From: Candidatus Daviesbacteria bacterium RIFCSPHIGHO2_12_FULL_37_16
GTDB lineage: Bacteria > Patescibacteriota > Microgenomatia > Daviesbacterales > UBA10151
Length of the DNA: 52,849 nt
NCBI GenBank assembly: GCA_001776785.1
Contig: MFDF01000008.1
Coordinates: 167,097 to 219,945 of the forward strand
Reading direction: 5' to 3'
Shown here: positions 24,864 through 34,193 of the stretch, piece by piece
How positions within the stretch are numbered: position 1 is the stretch's first letter
How the letters are laid out: every line of letters begins with the position of its first letter
Notes under the pieces: model-generated
What the model was told of the DNA's origin: nothing
The model's input: only the letters and a program-made list of their open reading frames with translations
Databases searched by the model: none
Position numbers and translations under genes: made by a program

Positions 24864-26367
24864 TGTAATTTTAGACATTGAGAAAGAAATTAAAGGGCTT
24901 AAAACTAAGGCCTCTAAACAGAATATAGGTACAGTGACAGAAGTTGGAGATGGAATTGCCAGGATTGAAGGCCTTTCAGATGTTCAGGCCTCTGAACTTA
25001 TTGAATTCCCGGGTAAAGTCTATGGACTGGCCCTAAACCTTGAGCAATATAATGTAGGAGCAGTTTTATTAGGAGACTTCTCAAAGATTAAAGAAGGTGA
25101 TGAGGTTAAAACCACAGGTCAAATACTGCAGGTCCCAGTTGGTGAAGCACTTTTGGGAAGAGTTGTAGATGCACTTGGTAATCCAATTGATGGCAAAGGC
25201 CCTATTAAGACTGATAAAAAATATCCAGTTGAAAAGATTGCACCTGGTGTTATCACCAGACAATCAGTTTCAGTCCCCCTCCAAACTGGCATTAAAGCCA
25301 TAGATGCCCTCATTCCTATTGGAAGAGGTCAGAGAGAATTAATTATTGGTGATAGGAATACAGGAAAAACAACTATTGCTATAGATACTATTGTTAATCA
25401 AACTCAAACAAATTCTGGTGTCGTCTCTATTTATGTAGCAATTGGTCAAAAAACTTCTAAAGTAGCCCAGCTTGTAGCTAAATTAGAAGAAACTGGAGCT
25501 ATGAAAAACACTATAGTTATTGCAGCTACAGCTTCAGATCCAGCTACTATGCAGTATCTGGCCCCTTACTCTGGCGCAGCAATGGGTGAATATTTTATGG
25601 ATCAGGGCAAAGATGCACTTTTAGTTTTAGATGATCTTTCTAAACATGCAAATGCTTACAGACAGATGTCCCTCTTGCTAAGAAGGCCTTCAGGAAGGGA
25701 AGCCTATCCGGGGGATGTCTTTTATCTTCATTCAAGACTTTTAGAAAGAGCTGCCAGGTTAAATAAAGATTTTGGAGGGGGTTCACTAACAGCACTTCCT
25801 ATTATAGAAACCCAGGCTTCAGATGTTTCTGCCTATATCCCTACTAATGTTATCTCTATTACAGATGGACAGATCTACCTGGAACCAGATCTTTTTTATC
25901 AGGGAGTTAGACCTGCTTTAAATATTGGTATTTCAGTCTCCAGGGTTGGAGGAGCAGCCCAAACTAAAGCTATGAAATCTGTAGCAGGAAGATTAAAACT
26001 TGACCTGGCTCAATTTAGAGAGCTTCAGGCTTTTGCCCAATTTTCATCAGATTTAGATGCAGGCACTAAAGCCCAGATTGAAAGAGGCAGAAGAATTACA
26101 GAAATCTTAAAACAGCCTCCTTTCTCACCAGTCTCAATGGAAGAACAAGTGGTTACTCTTTGGGCAGTAACAAATGGTTACCTGGATGAAGTAGAAGTAG
26201 AAAAAGTTAAAGACTTTGAGGAAGATTTCTTAAAAACCTTGAAACTCAGAAACAAAAAACTCCTGGCAGAAATAGCAGATAAAAAAGTTTTAGATGAAAA
26301 AATGACCAAAGAACTAGAAAAATTCACGACAGATTTTGTCAAAACTTTTAAAAGGAGCAAGAAATAA
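24853..26367 (+). CDS. atpA: ATP synthase F1 subunit alpha
   Basis: 504 residues from GTG 24853. A longer TTG start at 24838 is open, but GGAG at 24840-24843 lies 9 nt before the GTG, and [13 protein letters not shown] fits alpha N-termini. The P-loop is GDRNTGKTT, and the [11 protein letters not shown] and [13 protein letters not shown] segments are typical. The C-terminal helical domain ends in a lysine-rich tail. It is the non-catalytic nucleotide-binding subunit of F1. Confidence 0.95.
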   Translation: MASNVILDIEKEIKGLKTKASKQNIGTVTEVGDGIARIEGLSDVQASELIEFPGKVYGLALNLEQYNVGAVLLGDFSKIKEGDEVKTTGQILQVPVGEALLGRVVDALGNPIDGKGPIKTDKKYPVEKIAPGVITRQSVSVPLQTGIKAIDALIPIGRGQRELIIGDRNTGKTTIAIDTIVNQTQTNSGVVSIYVAIGQKTSKVAQLVAKLEETGAMKNTIVIAATASDPATMQYLAPYSGAAMGEYFMDQGKDALLVLDDLSKHANAYRQMSLLLRRPSGREAYPGDVFYLHSRLLERAARLNKDFGGGSLTALPIIETQASDVSAYIPTNVISITDGQIYLEPDLFYQGVRPALNIGISVSRVGGAAQTKAMKSVAGRLKLDLAQFRELQAFAQFSSDLDAGTKAQIERGRRITEILKQPPFSPVSMEEQVVTLWAVTNGYLDEVEVEKVKDFEEDFLKTLKLRNKKLLAEIADKKVLDEKMTKELEKFTTDFVKTFKRSKK

Positions 26368-26438
26368 TTTAAAATTTGAAATTTACAATTTGAATTCAAA
26401 TTAAAAATTTATAAAAATTTATAATTAAAAATTCTAAA
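26368..26438. repeat. AAATTT-rich repeats between atpA and atpG
   Basis: The 72-bp gap is made of overlapping AATTTAAAATTTGAAATTT-like units. No gene, promoter or terminator is evident. Confidence 0.5.
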
Positions 26439-26439
26439 A

Positions 26440-27360
26440 ATGGCTAATACCAGAGAATTAAGAAGAAGAATCAAATCGGTAAAGAATACAGCTCAGATCA
26501 CTAAAGCTATGCAGATGGTGGCTGCTACTAAGATGAGAAGAGCTCAGAGTCAGGCTTTGTCAGGCAGGCCTTACTCTCAGACTTTAAACCAAGCCCTGAC
26601 TCAGCTTCTCCCCAGAATAGAATCAGGCCTTCATCCTCTTCTTCAATCTAATGATGCCTCAAAAAATGGGATTATTTTACTTTCCACAGATAAAGGTTTG
26701 GCAGGAGCATTGAATACTAATCTTTTTAGGGCAGCTCTAAACTTTTCAAAAGACCACAAAGATATAGATTTTTTTACTCAGGGTAAAAAAGCCAGACAAT
26801 TTGCAGCAAAACTTGGTAAAAACCTGGTAGCAGATTTTGAAAACCCAGACACAGTCACCTTCAGGCAGGCTATTCAAATCTCTAAAGTTGTAGTAGATCC
26901 TTTTCTAAAAGGAGAATTAAAGGAAGTTTATCTAATCTATCCAGACTTTGTCTCTACCCTTAGACAAGAACCCAAAGTAATTAAACTTTTACCAATAGAT
27001 ATAGAAGCCCTCAAATCCTTTATTAACATACAACTAGAAAATACTGCTCACCCCCGAGGTGAAAGTAAGGTTATATCTAAGGACCACCTCGGGGGTGGTC
27101 ATCAGGACTTTCTTTTTGAGCCTAACTTAAATGATCTTTTAGACTTTATCCTAATTCACTTTATTCAAACTAAAATATATCAGGCTCTATTGGAAACCAA
27201 AGCCTCAGAACACTCTGCCAGAATGATGGCCATGCAAAATGCCACAGAAAATGCCAAAGAGCTTGTTGGGGATCTTACCTTAAGCTATAATCAGACACGT
27301 CAGGAAAGCATAACCAGAGAATTATTAGAAATAACCTCTGCCTTGGCAGCCTTGGAGTAA
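26440..27360 (+). CDS. atpG: ATP synthase F1 subunit gamma
   Basis: 306 residues. The N-terminal helix RELRRRIKSVKNTAQITKAMQMVAATKMRRAQ and the C-terminal helix (SEHSARMMAMQNATENAKEL...ITRELLEITSALAALE) form the rotor coiled coil and are complete. The central Rossmann-like domain includes LSTDKGLAGALNTNLF. Residues ~203-221 are encoded by a 13-bp perfect inverted repeat (27049-27097) and look like an insertion in a surface loop. Gamma is normally about 285-290 residues, so the extra length matches that insert. Confidence 0.94.
   Translation: MANTRELRRRIKSVKNTAQITKAMQMVAATKMRRAQSQALSGRPYSQTLNQALTQLLPRIESGLHPLLQSNDASKNGIILLSTDKGLAGALNTNLFRAALNFSKDHKDIDFFTQGKKARQFAAKLGKNLVADFENPDTVTFRQAIQISKVVVDPFLKGELKEVYLIYPDFVSTLRQEPKVIKLLPIDIEALKSFINIQLENTAHPRGESKVISKDHLGGGHQDFLFEPNLNDLLDFILIHFIQTKIYQALLETKASEHSARMMAMQNATENAKELVGDLTLSYNQTRQESITRELLEITSALAALE
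27049..27097. repeat. 13-bp perfect inverted repeat inside atpG
   Basis: CACCCCCGAGGTG (27049-27061) and its exact complement CACCTCGGGGGTG (27085-27097) flank a 23-bp loop. The arms are far richer in G+C than the surrounding gene. The frame is kept, adding a HPRGESK...DHLGGGH-type loop. It resembles a small inserted palindromic element. Confidence 0.75.
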
Positions 27361-27365
27361 AATTT

Positions 27366-28985
<1,620 letters not shown>

Positions 28986-28986
<1 letters not shown>

Positions 28987-29033
28987 CACAATATATTGTG
29001 TCTTGACAGCTATAAGATCACAATTAGTAAAAT
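28986..29033 (+). promoter_or_regulatory. Palindromic operator and promoter after atpD
   Basis: A perfect 16-bp palindrome ACACAATATATTGTGT (28986-29001) abuts TTGACA (29003-29008). TAAAAT follows at 29028-29033, a 19-bp spacer, and the next ATG is 6 bp later. The palindrome is well placed for a repressor. It lacks the GC content and U-run of a terminator. Confidence 0.5.
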
Positions 29034-29039
29034 TAATTC

Positions 29040-29237
29040 ATGCATAGCAAATGTTGGAAAATAGCAGAGGGAATTTTTTTCTGCACACTTATTGGAGCTA
29101 TTGTGTATGAATCTTACTTGGGAGAGTATCACCTACATTTACCTCATAATTCTCAGAATATTAAAGTTCAGGTAACAACATATGTTTCAGGAACAGCAAA
29201 TTCAGGCACCTCTACTTCAACCACAACAACATTTTAA
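29040..29237 (+). CDS. Unrecognised small secreted or membrane protein, 65 aa
   Basis: 65 residues. The N-terminus KCWKIAEGIFFCTLIGAIVYESYL is a likely membrane anchor or signal sequence with two cysteines. The middle is His-rich (YHLHLPHN) and the C-terminus is a Ser/Thr-rich tail (SGTSTSTTTTF). The promoter at 29003-29033 ends six bases before the ATG, which favours a real, leaderless gene. Function unknown. The region to 29331 holds only a 27-bp direct repeat. Confidence 0.5.
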   Translation: MHSKCWKIAEGIFFCTLIGAIVYESYLGEYHLHLPHNSQNIKVQVTTYVSGTANSGTSTSTTTTF

Positions 29238-29264
29238 TTTGCTCCTTTGGTGACTAAAAATCAA
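29238..29264. repeat. 27-bp direct repeat, copy 1 (flanks toxin-antitoxin pair)
   Basis: Matches 30028-30054 at 26 of 27 positions (C/T difference at the eighth base). On the minus strand both copies contain the last codons and TAG stop of the gene at 30044. Confidence 0.85.
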
Positions 29265-29331
29265 ATATGAAAATAAAATAAAGTTGTGTTAATTATTAAT
29301 AAATTTAGGTTGACACCTTCAAGGTGGGAAG

Positions 29332-29736
29332 CTAAACTTTTTTTGAGTGTTCCTTTAGCCATTTTGAAATTTGTTCTACAGAATAATCCTCATTGTGAGC
29401 TTTGAGGGTAAATTGGACTGCTTCTTTTCTATTGAATTTGACAACCCAGCCATTAAGTTCTAAAAATAAAACTGCAGAAAAAAGAGAAGTTCTTTTGTTT
29501 CCATCTAAAAATGGATGATTTTTAATTATTGAATGAAAAAGTGCAGCAGCTTTGTCAAAAATTGTTTTATATGCATCTTTTAAAAAAACAGAAGTTTGCA
29601 TTCTTCCTAAAGCCCCACTCAAAAGCCCTAAATCCCTTACCCCATGCAGCCCCCCATATTTTGAGACCATCTCCTCATTTATAGCAACAACTTCTGCCTC
29701 TGATAAATATTTTATCTGGGATTTTTTAGCAGGCAT
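29332..29736 (-). CDS. doc: Fic/Doc-family toxin
   Basis: 134 residues from ATG 29736; a TTG at 29766 would overlap the antitoxin and add ten residues. The Doc core motif is HPFLDGNKRTS, preceded by the helix AAALFHSIIKN and the N-terminal IKYLSEAEVVAINEEM typical of Doc/death-on-curing proteins. Doc phosphorylates EF-Tu and stops translation. It is five bases downstream of an AbrB-type antitoxin rather than Phd. The pair is enclosed by 27-bp direct repeats. Confidence 0.9.
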   Translation of the reverse strand: MPAKKSQIKYLSEAEVVAINEEMVSKYGGLHGVRDLGLLSGALGRMQTSVFLKDAYKTIFDKAAALFHSIIKNHPFLDGNKRTSLFSAVLFLELNGWVVKFNRKEAVQFTLKAHNEDYSVEQISKWLKEHSKKV

Positions 29737-29741
29737 GGGTT

Positions 29742-29981
29742 CTAAACCTTGGAAAGATCTTCCCAAACTTTGGAATATTTGTTGGATATTTTTTTAATTA
29801 GTCTAGCAACCTCAGGGTCAATCTGTGAAGGTTTTTTAGCCTTTTTTTCTGTTACTAAAAGAAGACCCTCTTCTGTTTTACTCCAGGATATACCTGAGCC
29901 AGTTTGTATTGAAAGCTCATGTGCATAAACTTTTGGAATAGTTACAGCTAAAGAATTTCCATTTTTAAATACTTTTTGCAT
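29742..29981 (-). CDS. AbrB/MazE-type antitoxin
   Basis: 79 residues. The N-terminal swapped-hairpin DNA-binding domain is clear: MQKVFKNGNSLAVTIPKVYAHEL, then a GSGISWSKTEEGLLLV strand pair. The C-terminal 30 residues (DPEVARLIKKISNKYSKVWEDLSKV) are the likely toxin-binding helix. ATG lies six bases after an extended -10 (TGA-TATAAT), so it is probably leaderless. It should repress its own operon. Confidence 0.85.
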   Translation of the reverse strand: MQKVFKNGNSLAVTIPKVYAHELSIQTGSGISWSKTEEGLLLVTEKKAKKPSQIDPEVARLIKKISNKYSKVWEDLSKV

Positions 29982-29987
29982 AAAAAT

Positions 29988-29996
29988 ATTATATCA
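29988..29996 (-). promoter_or_regulatory. Extended -10 promoter of the toxin-antitoxin operon
   Basis: TGATATAAT on the minus strand (extended TGn plus TATAAT at 29993-29988), six bases before the antitoxin ATG. Confidence 0.65.
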
Positions 29997-30027
29997 CAAA
30001 ATGTATAGACAATGTAATGACATAACT

Positions 30028-30054
30028 TTTGCTCTTTTGGTGACTAAAAATCAA
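30028..30054. repeat. 27-bp direct repeat, copy 2
   Basis: Partner of 29238-29264. It covers the 3' end and stop codon (30044-30046) of the gene at 30044-30445. Confidence 0.85.
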
Positions 30055-30445
30055 GGGGATTGGGCTTTAAACTGGTTTTAATCATATCATCAATACTGTC
30101 TTTATTGCCCTGTTGAAAATCTCTAAAACTCCTTAAAACCCCAGGAAATCTAATACTGTATGCTTTCCCATATCTAAGGCGTCCATATTTTAAGCGGTCT
30201 TCAAAAAATTTCCTATTTAGAAAATATTCAAATGCTTCTGCTGCAAATCCCTTGTCAGCTTCTCTTCCTCCATCCCTGATAACATAGGCTTCATTCAAAG
30301 GCATCCTATTCTCCATAAAATCTTCAGCTGCTTTTTTCATCCTGTATAAAACTCCTAACTCTGCAGTAGTGTAGCCAGTTGTAGGAACTAAAATCCTATC
30401 TAAAAATCCTCTTTGTATTGCTCCAGAGGCATTTTCTAAATTCAC
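30044..30445 (-). CDS. Unrecognised protein, 133 aa
   Basis: 133 residues from GTG 30445. An upstream TTG at 30481 is open, but TGG-TATAAT ends seven bases before the GTG, so the GTG is the better (leaderless) start. Sequence features: LDRILVPTTGYTTAELGVLYRMKKAAEDFM, a basic GRLRYGKAYSIRFPGVLRSF stretch, no membrane segment, no cysteine. It may be a four-helix protein of the kind that binds RNA (23S-associated or similar), but I do not recognise it. Its 3' end is duplicated at 29238-29264. Confidence 0.65.
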   Translation of the reverse strand: MNLENASGAIQRGFLDRILVPTTGYTTAELGVLYRMKKAAEDFMENRMPLNEAYVIRDGGREADKGFAAEAFEYFLNRKFFEDRLKYGRLRYGKAYSIRFPGVLRSFRDFQQGNKDSIDDMIKTSLKPNPLDF

Positions 30446-30452
30446 AAACCCA

Positions 30453-30461
30453 ATTATACCA
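30453..30461 (-). promoter_or_regulatory. Extended -10 promoter
   Basis: TGGTATAAT on the minus strand, seven bases before the GTG start of the 133-aa gene. It lies inside the longer in-frame extension, which argues against the upstream start. Confidence 0.6.
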
Positions 30462-30499
30462 TTTTTGAGGCTAATTATCAAATAAAAAGGGACTTGTCC

Positions 30500-30880
30500 T
30501 TACTTTTCCAGAAGTTTTTTTAGGGGACCCAGGAAAGACTCTTTCCAACCTTCTTCTATTTTTTCAAACTCTTCATCAGGAATATCCTCATGGATTAATT
30601 CAATCTCAACTTTATCCCCATCACTAGCTAAACTAAAAGTCACAATAGAAGGCTTTTTCCATTTCCCTCCATACCACTCCTGGACAATTTTTTTATGCTC
30701 CAAAACCATTAAATTTTTACCCTTAATATCCCCTCCCCAAAGTTCAAATTCAAACCCCTCCTCATCACTCATTTTTGCAGGCCCCCCTCCCCAACTCTCT
30801 ATAACCTTAGGGTCCACCAAAGCCTGCCAAACTTCATTTATATTTGCTTTCACTGTATGTTTTTGCTGTAACTTTTTCAT
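30500..30880 (-). CDS. SRPBCC/AHSA1-like protein
   Basis: 126 residues matching the START-like fold of activator of Hsp90 ATPase homologue 1-like proteins: INEVWQALVDPKVIESWGGGPA at the start, the beta-rich core, EWYGGKWKKPSIVTFSL, and a C-terminal helix EEGWKESFLGPLKKLLEK. These bind small hydrophobic ligands or act as stress-related chaperone factors; the ligand is unknown. No clear operon with neighbours, 43 bp from the carbonic-anhydrase-like gene upstream. Confidence 0.85.
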   Translation of the reverse strand: MKKLQQKHTVKANINEVWQALVDPKVIESWGGGPAKMSDEEGFEFELWGGDIKGKNLMVLEHKKIVQEWYGGKWKKPSIVTFSLASDGDKVEIELIHEDIPDEEFEKIEEGWKESFLGPLKKLLEK

Positions 30881-30923
30881 TGGATCTAGCTTAAACTTTT
30901 TAGAAAAAATTTACAATATTAAA

Positions 30924-31289
30924 TCAGGATATGGGCTCAAAGCTTCCATCAAGATGGAGAAAATAAGTTGAAACTTCTAAATTAGGATAAAACTCATTCA
31001 CTTTTTGTTTTGCAGTTTTTAGATCCTCTGCATGTTTCTCAGGTGTGCCTTCTTCCCCATAAGCCCCACAATCCTCATGGTTTACTAAAATTACTTTTGA
31101 GATATGATGCAAATTATTAGCTATCTTAATTTGCTTTAAGATCTGCTCCAGTTCTTTAACTCCTCCGCCAAATGCCGCTCTATCAAAAGTTTTGGGTTCA
31201 AAGTTCTCAGAGATCCATTTATTTATAGCTTCCTGAAGCCTGAAGTCTATACATGTAACAATAATTGCTTCTGCCTTGTGGCTGGACAT
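30924..31289 (-). CDS. Small beta-carbonic-anhydrase-like protein
   Basis: 121 residues. The zinc-site pattern is CxDxR at C13-D15-R17 (TCIDFR) and HxxC at H71 and C74 (NHEDCGAYG), the three ligands plus the Asp-Arg dyad of beta-carbonic anhydrases. It is far shorter than typical enzymes (about 200 residues) because the N-terminal arm and C-terminal helices are missing. It ends with YFLHLDGSFEP; a similar HLDGS is found in the divergent gene at 31383. TAATAT lies seven bases before the ATG, suggesting a leaderless mRNA. Catalytic activity is plausible but not certain. Confidence 0.75.
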   Translation of the reverse strand: MSSHKAEAIIVTCIDFRLQEAINKWISENFEPKTFDRAAFGGGVKELEQILKQIKIANNLHHISKVILVNHEDCGAYGEEGTPEKHAEDLKTAKQKVNEFYPNLEVSTYFLHLDGSFEPIS

Positions 31290-31346
31290 GTAAGAAATAT
31301 TACACTTTCTCTTGCTTTTAGTAAAGAGTAGGTTTAAAATTACATA

Positions 31347-31371
31347 CGACCCAAGAGTGGTCGATTTTTTT
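31347..31371 (+). terminator. Attenuator-like hairpin in the leader of the gene at 31383
   Basis: CGACC (31347-31351) pairs with GGTCG (31359-31363), followed by a run of seven T. It lies between a possible -10 (TAAAAT, 31335-31340) and the ATG at 31383, so it would terminate the gene's own leader. The gene on its other side is transcribed away from it. Confidence 0.5.
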
Positions 31372-31382
31372 GTTCAAAAAAC

Positions 31383-32462
31383 ATGAAAGAATTACTAAAT
31401 CCTCAGCAATTGCTTAATGATCACTATTCAGCTGAAGCTGAGCAAAACATTGAGCGCATTCTAGAACTTAGAGCTAAGGGAGAACTTGAGGTTATTTGGA
31501 GCTGCTCAGATGCCCGGTTGATACTCCCTGATGATGTCTACCAGGTAAAAACTATATCCGGAACCGGTCCAAGAAGTCCCTGGGCAAAGCTCCTAAATTA
31601 TGACAGAACGCTAGGAGTTATAGTTATGGACCATTTTGATTGTGGCGGAATTCAGGCACGATCTCAACTTCCTGAAAAAATTGCAGATGAAGATACAGCT
31701 TTAGGGTTTGTCAGAGACCATGTTTGGGCAAATGATCCTATAATTCAGTCAATCTTAACTGGTTCCTGGACCGCATCCCGCACTAAAAGGACAGTTGTAT
31801 CTGTCGTTCAAAACCATCTGGATGGTTCAGTTTATCCTCAAGGGGTATTTAATAACGGAAGTCAAACAGAACATAAAACTATCCCAACATATAAGCTGAT
31901 GCCTGAAGAGTATCTGCCGGAAGGGTTATATGGAGACGAAATCCCCCAGCTCGATGAATCATTCATTCCTTCCTCAGCCGCACACATATTAAATAAAATT
32001 GCCAAAAAAGTAGAATTCATTAGAACTAAATATCCTGAAGTTATGGATTTACAGCCAGTTCAGGATCCCGAAGTCATTGCAATAACTACAAACTTAAAAC
32101 CCCTTTCAGCCAGATTCCCCAAACATTTTAGTAAACCAAACACAGTGTTTCAGGTGAGTTTAGCAAGACAATCATTTGATAATGAAGGAGAACTAAGTAC
32201 AGATGACGTAAGAGAGGCATTTAGACAGATACATTACCCTATTTCCTATAGTTTAGAACATAGCAGTCTAGCAGAAGAAGCACCTTTTAAAAGTACCAGA
32301 GTGCTATATATTGAAACAGGCGATATGAAGGTCTCGTTAGGGCTTGCTAAACAAGCACAAAGAAGATTGTGGGTGCAAGAATGGCTTGAGTTACCTGATA
32401 GAACAATCATTGCAGCTGAAGCAATCAAGGGGAAAATTCGGGAAATCGAGCAGGTTGTATAA
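31383..32462 (+). CDS. Large beta-carbonic-anhydrase-like protein
   Basis: 359 residues. The N-terminal ~150 residues carry C41-x-D43-x-R45 (CSDAR) and H84-x2-C87 (DHFDCGG), the full beta-class zinc signature. NHLDGSVYPQG parallels the HLDGS of the small homologue at 30924. The C-terminal ~190 residues are a separate soluble part that I do not recognise. It is divergent from the small homologue and is preceded by an attenuator-like hairpin. It may hydrate CO2 or use another substrate, as some carbonic-anhydrase-like families do. Confidence 0.7.
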   Translation: MKELLNPQQLLNDHYSAEAEQNIERILELRAKGELEVIWSCSDARLILPDDVYQVKTISGTGPRSPWAKLLNYDRTLGVIVMDHFDCGGIQARSQLPEKIADEDTALGFVRDHVWANDPIIQSILTGSWTASRTKRTVVSVVQNHLDGSVYPQGVFNNGSQTEHKTIPTYKLMPEEYLPEGLYGDEIPQLDESFIPSSAAHILNKIAKKVEFIRTKYPEVMDLQPVQDPEVIAITTNLKPLSARFPKHFSKPNTVFQVSLARQSFDNEGELSTDDVREAFRQIHYPISYSLEHSSLAEEAPFKSTRVLYIETGDMKVSLGLAKQAQRRLWVQEWLELPDRTIIAAEAIKGKIREIEQVV

Positions 32463-32477
32463 AAATAAATCCATACT

Positions 32478-32486
32478 TGGTATAAT
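32478..32486 (+). promoter_or_regulatory. Extended -10 promoter of atpC
   Basis: TGGTATAAT (extended TGn and TATAAT at 32481-32486) lies eight bases before the atpC ATG. atpC therefore has a private promoter, unlike in a standard atp operon. Confidence 0.65.
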
Positions 32487-32494
32487 TTTGGCGT

Positions 32495-32905
32495 ATGTCC
32501 CAGCTTAATTTAAAAATAGTCACTCCTGATAGTGAGATCTTTAATGAAACAGTTGACGCTGTTAACGCCTTTACTGAACAGGGAGAGATAGGGATACTCC
32601 CAAACCACATTAATTTAATGACCAAACTTACTCCTGGTGAATTAAAAATAAAAAAAGGCAATAAATTAACCTATATGGCAACAGGTGATGGTTTTTTGCA
32701 AGTCTCAGATAACACAGTCACAATCATGACTGATATGGCTGTAGATGAAGACTTAATTAATGAAAAGGCAGTTGAGGAAGCTAAAAAAAGGGCGCAGCAG
32801 GCTTTAGAACAAAAGCTCTCTGATGAAGAATATGCGCAAACTCTATCTGTCTTAGAAAAATCCCTGGCCCAGTTAAAAGTTAAAAGAAGACATAGGGTTA
32901 GGTAA
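32495..32905 (+). CDS. atpC: ATP synthase F1 subunit epsilon
   Basis: 136 residues: N-terminal beta-sandwich (LNLKIVTPDSEIFNETVDAVNA, EIGILPNHINLMTKL) and the C-terminal helical hairpin with AKKRAQQALEQKLSDEEYAQ. It is the inhibitory and coupling subunit of F1. It is separated from atpD by 3.5 kb, has its own promoter and likely a leaderless mRNA. The next gene begins directly after its stop with no gap, so it forms an operon with the Cys/His-module protein. Confidence 0.93.
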   Translation: MSQLNLKIVTPDSEIFNETVDAVNAFTEQGEIGILPNHINLMTKLTPGELKIKKGNKLTYMATGDGFLQVSDNTVTIMTDMAVDEDLINEKAVEEAKKRAQQALEQKLSDEEYAQTLSVLEKSLAQLKVKRRHRVR

Positions 32906-34129
32906 ATGAATTTTAAAAAGTTTTTAAAAAAGATAAAAAAGGCATATCTTAATGATAAGAAATTTTTGGTGGGATTGTTAATCGTAGCAGTAGTAGTTTT
33001 TTTCCTGCAGGAATACAGATATCAAAACAATGGCTCTCTTTTTAGACTCAGTACTCAAAAAGATATATCCCAAGAAGATGTAAAAAAACCCCAGGAATCG
33101 CAGGATGATAATCCTGAGTTAAAAGAAATACTGGAAAGTCCCATCCAGGATGTAAGGCTAAAAGCTGCCAGAAGGCTAGTTGAACGCGTTGATGTTGACA
33201 AGGCTTTGGAAATCCTGGAAAAATCAACCCTTCCGCACACAGGTGAAGGACATCTAGTTGTCCACCAGATTGGTTTCTATGCCTACCAAAAATATGGTGT
33301 AGATTCCATACTAAAATGCAGGGACTATTTCCTCTATGCCTGCTACCATGGTGCAATTATTGAGGCTGCCTCAGACCAGGGGTTTGATGCAATTGCTAAG
33401 ATGACAGACAAGTGTAAAGATTCCCCTACCAGGCATTTCCAATGTGTCCATGCAGCAGGCCATTCTATTTTGGCAATCTGGAATTACGACCTTCCTGAAG
33501 CCTTAAAAACTTGTGATGAGATTTATGAGAGTGACAACAAATTTCCAGAGGCCCTAAGCTCTTGTCACAACGGGGCTTTCATGGAAAACCTGTTTGGCGT
33601 GCACGATTTTGATACCGGCAAACAGCCCAAGAGGGACTGGTTATCTGATGACCCTTATTTTCCATGTAATGCATTCGGGCAAAAATATCAAAAAGGCTGC
33701 TGGTTAAATCAGGCTGCCAGAATTTATCAGATGCAAAATGGCGACCTTGTTAAAACAACTGAGCTTTGTAACCAGGCAGGAGATAATGAGTATGTTGCAT
33801 GGTGTATGGATAATGTAGCAAGGCAGATCCACCCACTTACAAATGGCGACCCTTCAAAAACCTTCTCACTTTGCCAGCAGGTAGGCCCAAACTGGTATAA
33901 CAACTGTGTTTTAATTAATGCAGGTTCTTTCTATTCGGTTGGAGGAAAGGCTCAGGCCGTATATATCTGCCAAAATATACCACCACAAATTAAAAATGAG
34001 TGCTACACTAGGATTATCGGCCAAATTTTATCCGACCCTATTGATAAAAAAGAAAAAAATTCTTTATGCCAAACCATTGAAACACCTTTTAAAAATCAAT
34101 GCCTGTCAGCTCTTTCCTCAGTAAATTAG
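32906..34129 (+). CDS. Membrane-anchored Cys/His-module protein (paralog A)
   Basis: 407 residues. A basic start and one transmembrane helix (FLVGLLIVAVVVFFLQ, about 20-37) put the rest outside the cytoplasm. After an acidic linker comes the module shared with the genes at 37223 and 38404: HLVVH, CRDYFLYACYHGA, CVHAAGHS, CHNGAFMEN, then FPCN, GCWLNQ and four more paired-cysteine helices (ELCNQAGDNEYVAWCMDN-like). Cysteines recur in helical hairpins about 10-14 residues apart, like disulfide-stapled TPR/Sel1-type repeats. The conserved His and Glu suggest metal binding. Translationally joined to atpC. No family name known to me. Confidence 0.75.
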   Translation: MNFKKFLKKIKKAYLNDKKFLVGLLIVAVVVFFLQEYRYQNNGSLFRLSTQKDISQEDVKKPQESQDDNPELKEILESPIQDVRLKAARRLVERVDVDKALEILEKSTLPHTGEGHLVVHQIGFYAYQKYGVDSILKCRDYFLYACYHGAIIEAASDQGFDAIAKMTDKCKDSPTRHFQCVHAAGHSILAIWNYDLPEALKTCDEIYESDNKFPEALSSCHNGAFMENLFGVHDFDTGKQPKRDWLSDDPYFPCNAFGQKYQKGCWLNQAARIYQMQNGDLVKTTELCNQAGDNEYVAWCMDNVARQIHPLTNGDPSKTFSLCQQVGPNWYNNCVLINAGSFYSVGGKAQAVYICQNIPPQIKNECYTRIIGQILSDPIDKKEKNSLCQTIETPFKNQCLSALSSVN

Positions 34130-34145
34130 CCCTAAATTTCCCCTA

Positions 34146-34176
34146 TTGACTTACAATTAAAAGCTGTGCGCATAAT
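34146..34176 (+). promoter_or_regulatory. Promoter for the surface protein operon
   Basis: TTGACT (34146-34151) and CATAAT (34171-34176) with a 19-bp spacer, 17 bp before the GTG of the 82-aa gene. Confidence 0.5.
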
Positions 34177-34193
34177 AGGTAGAAGATCATAGA

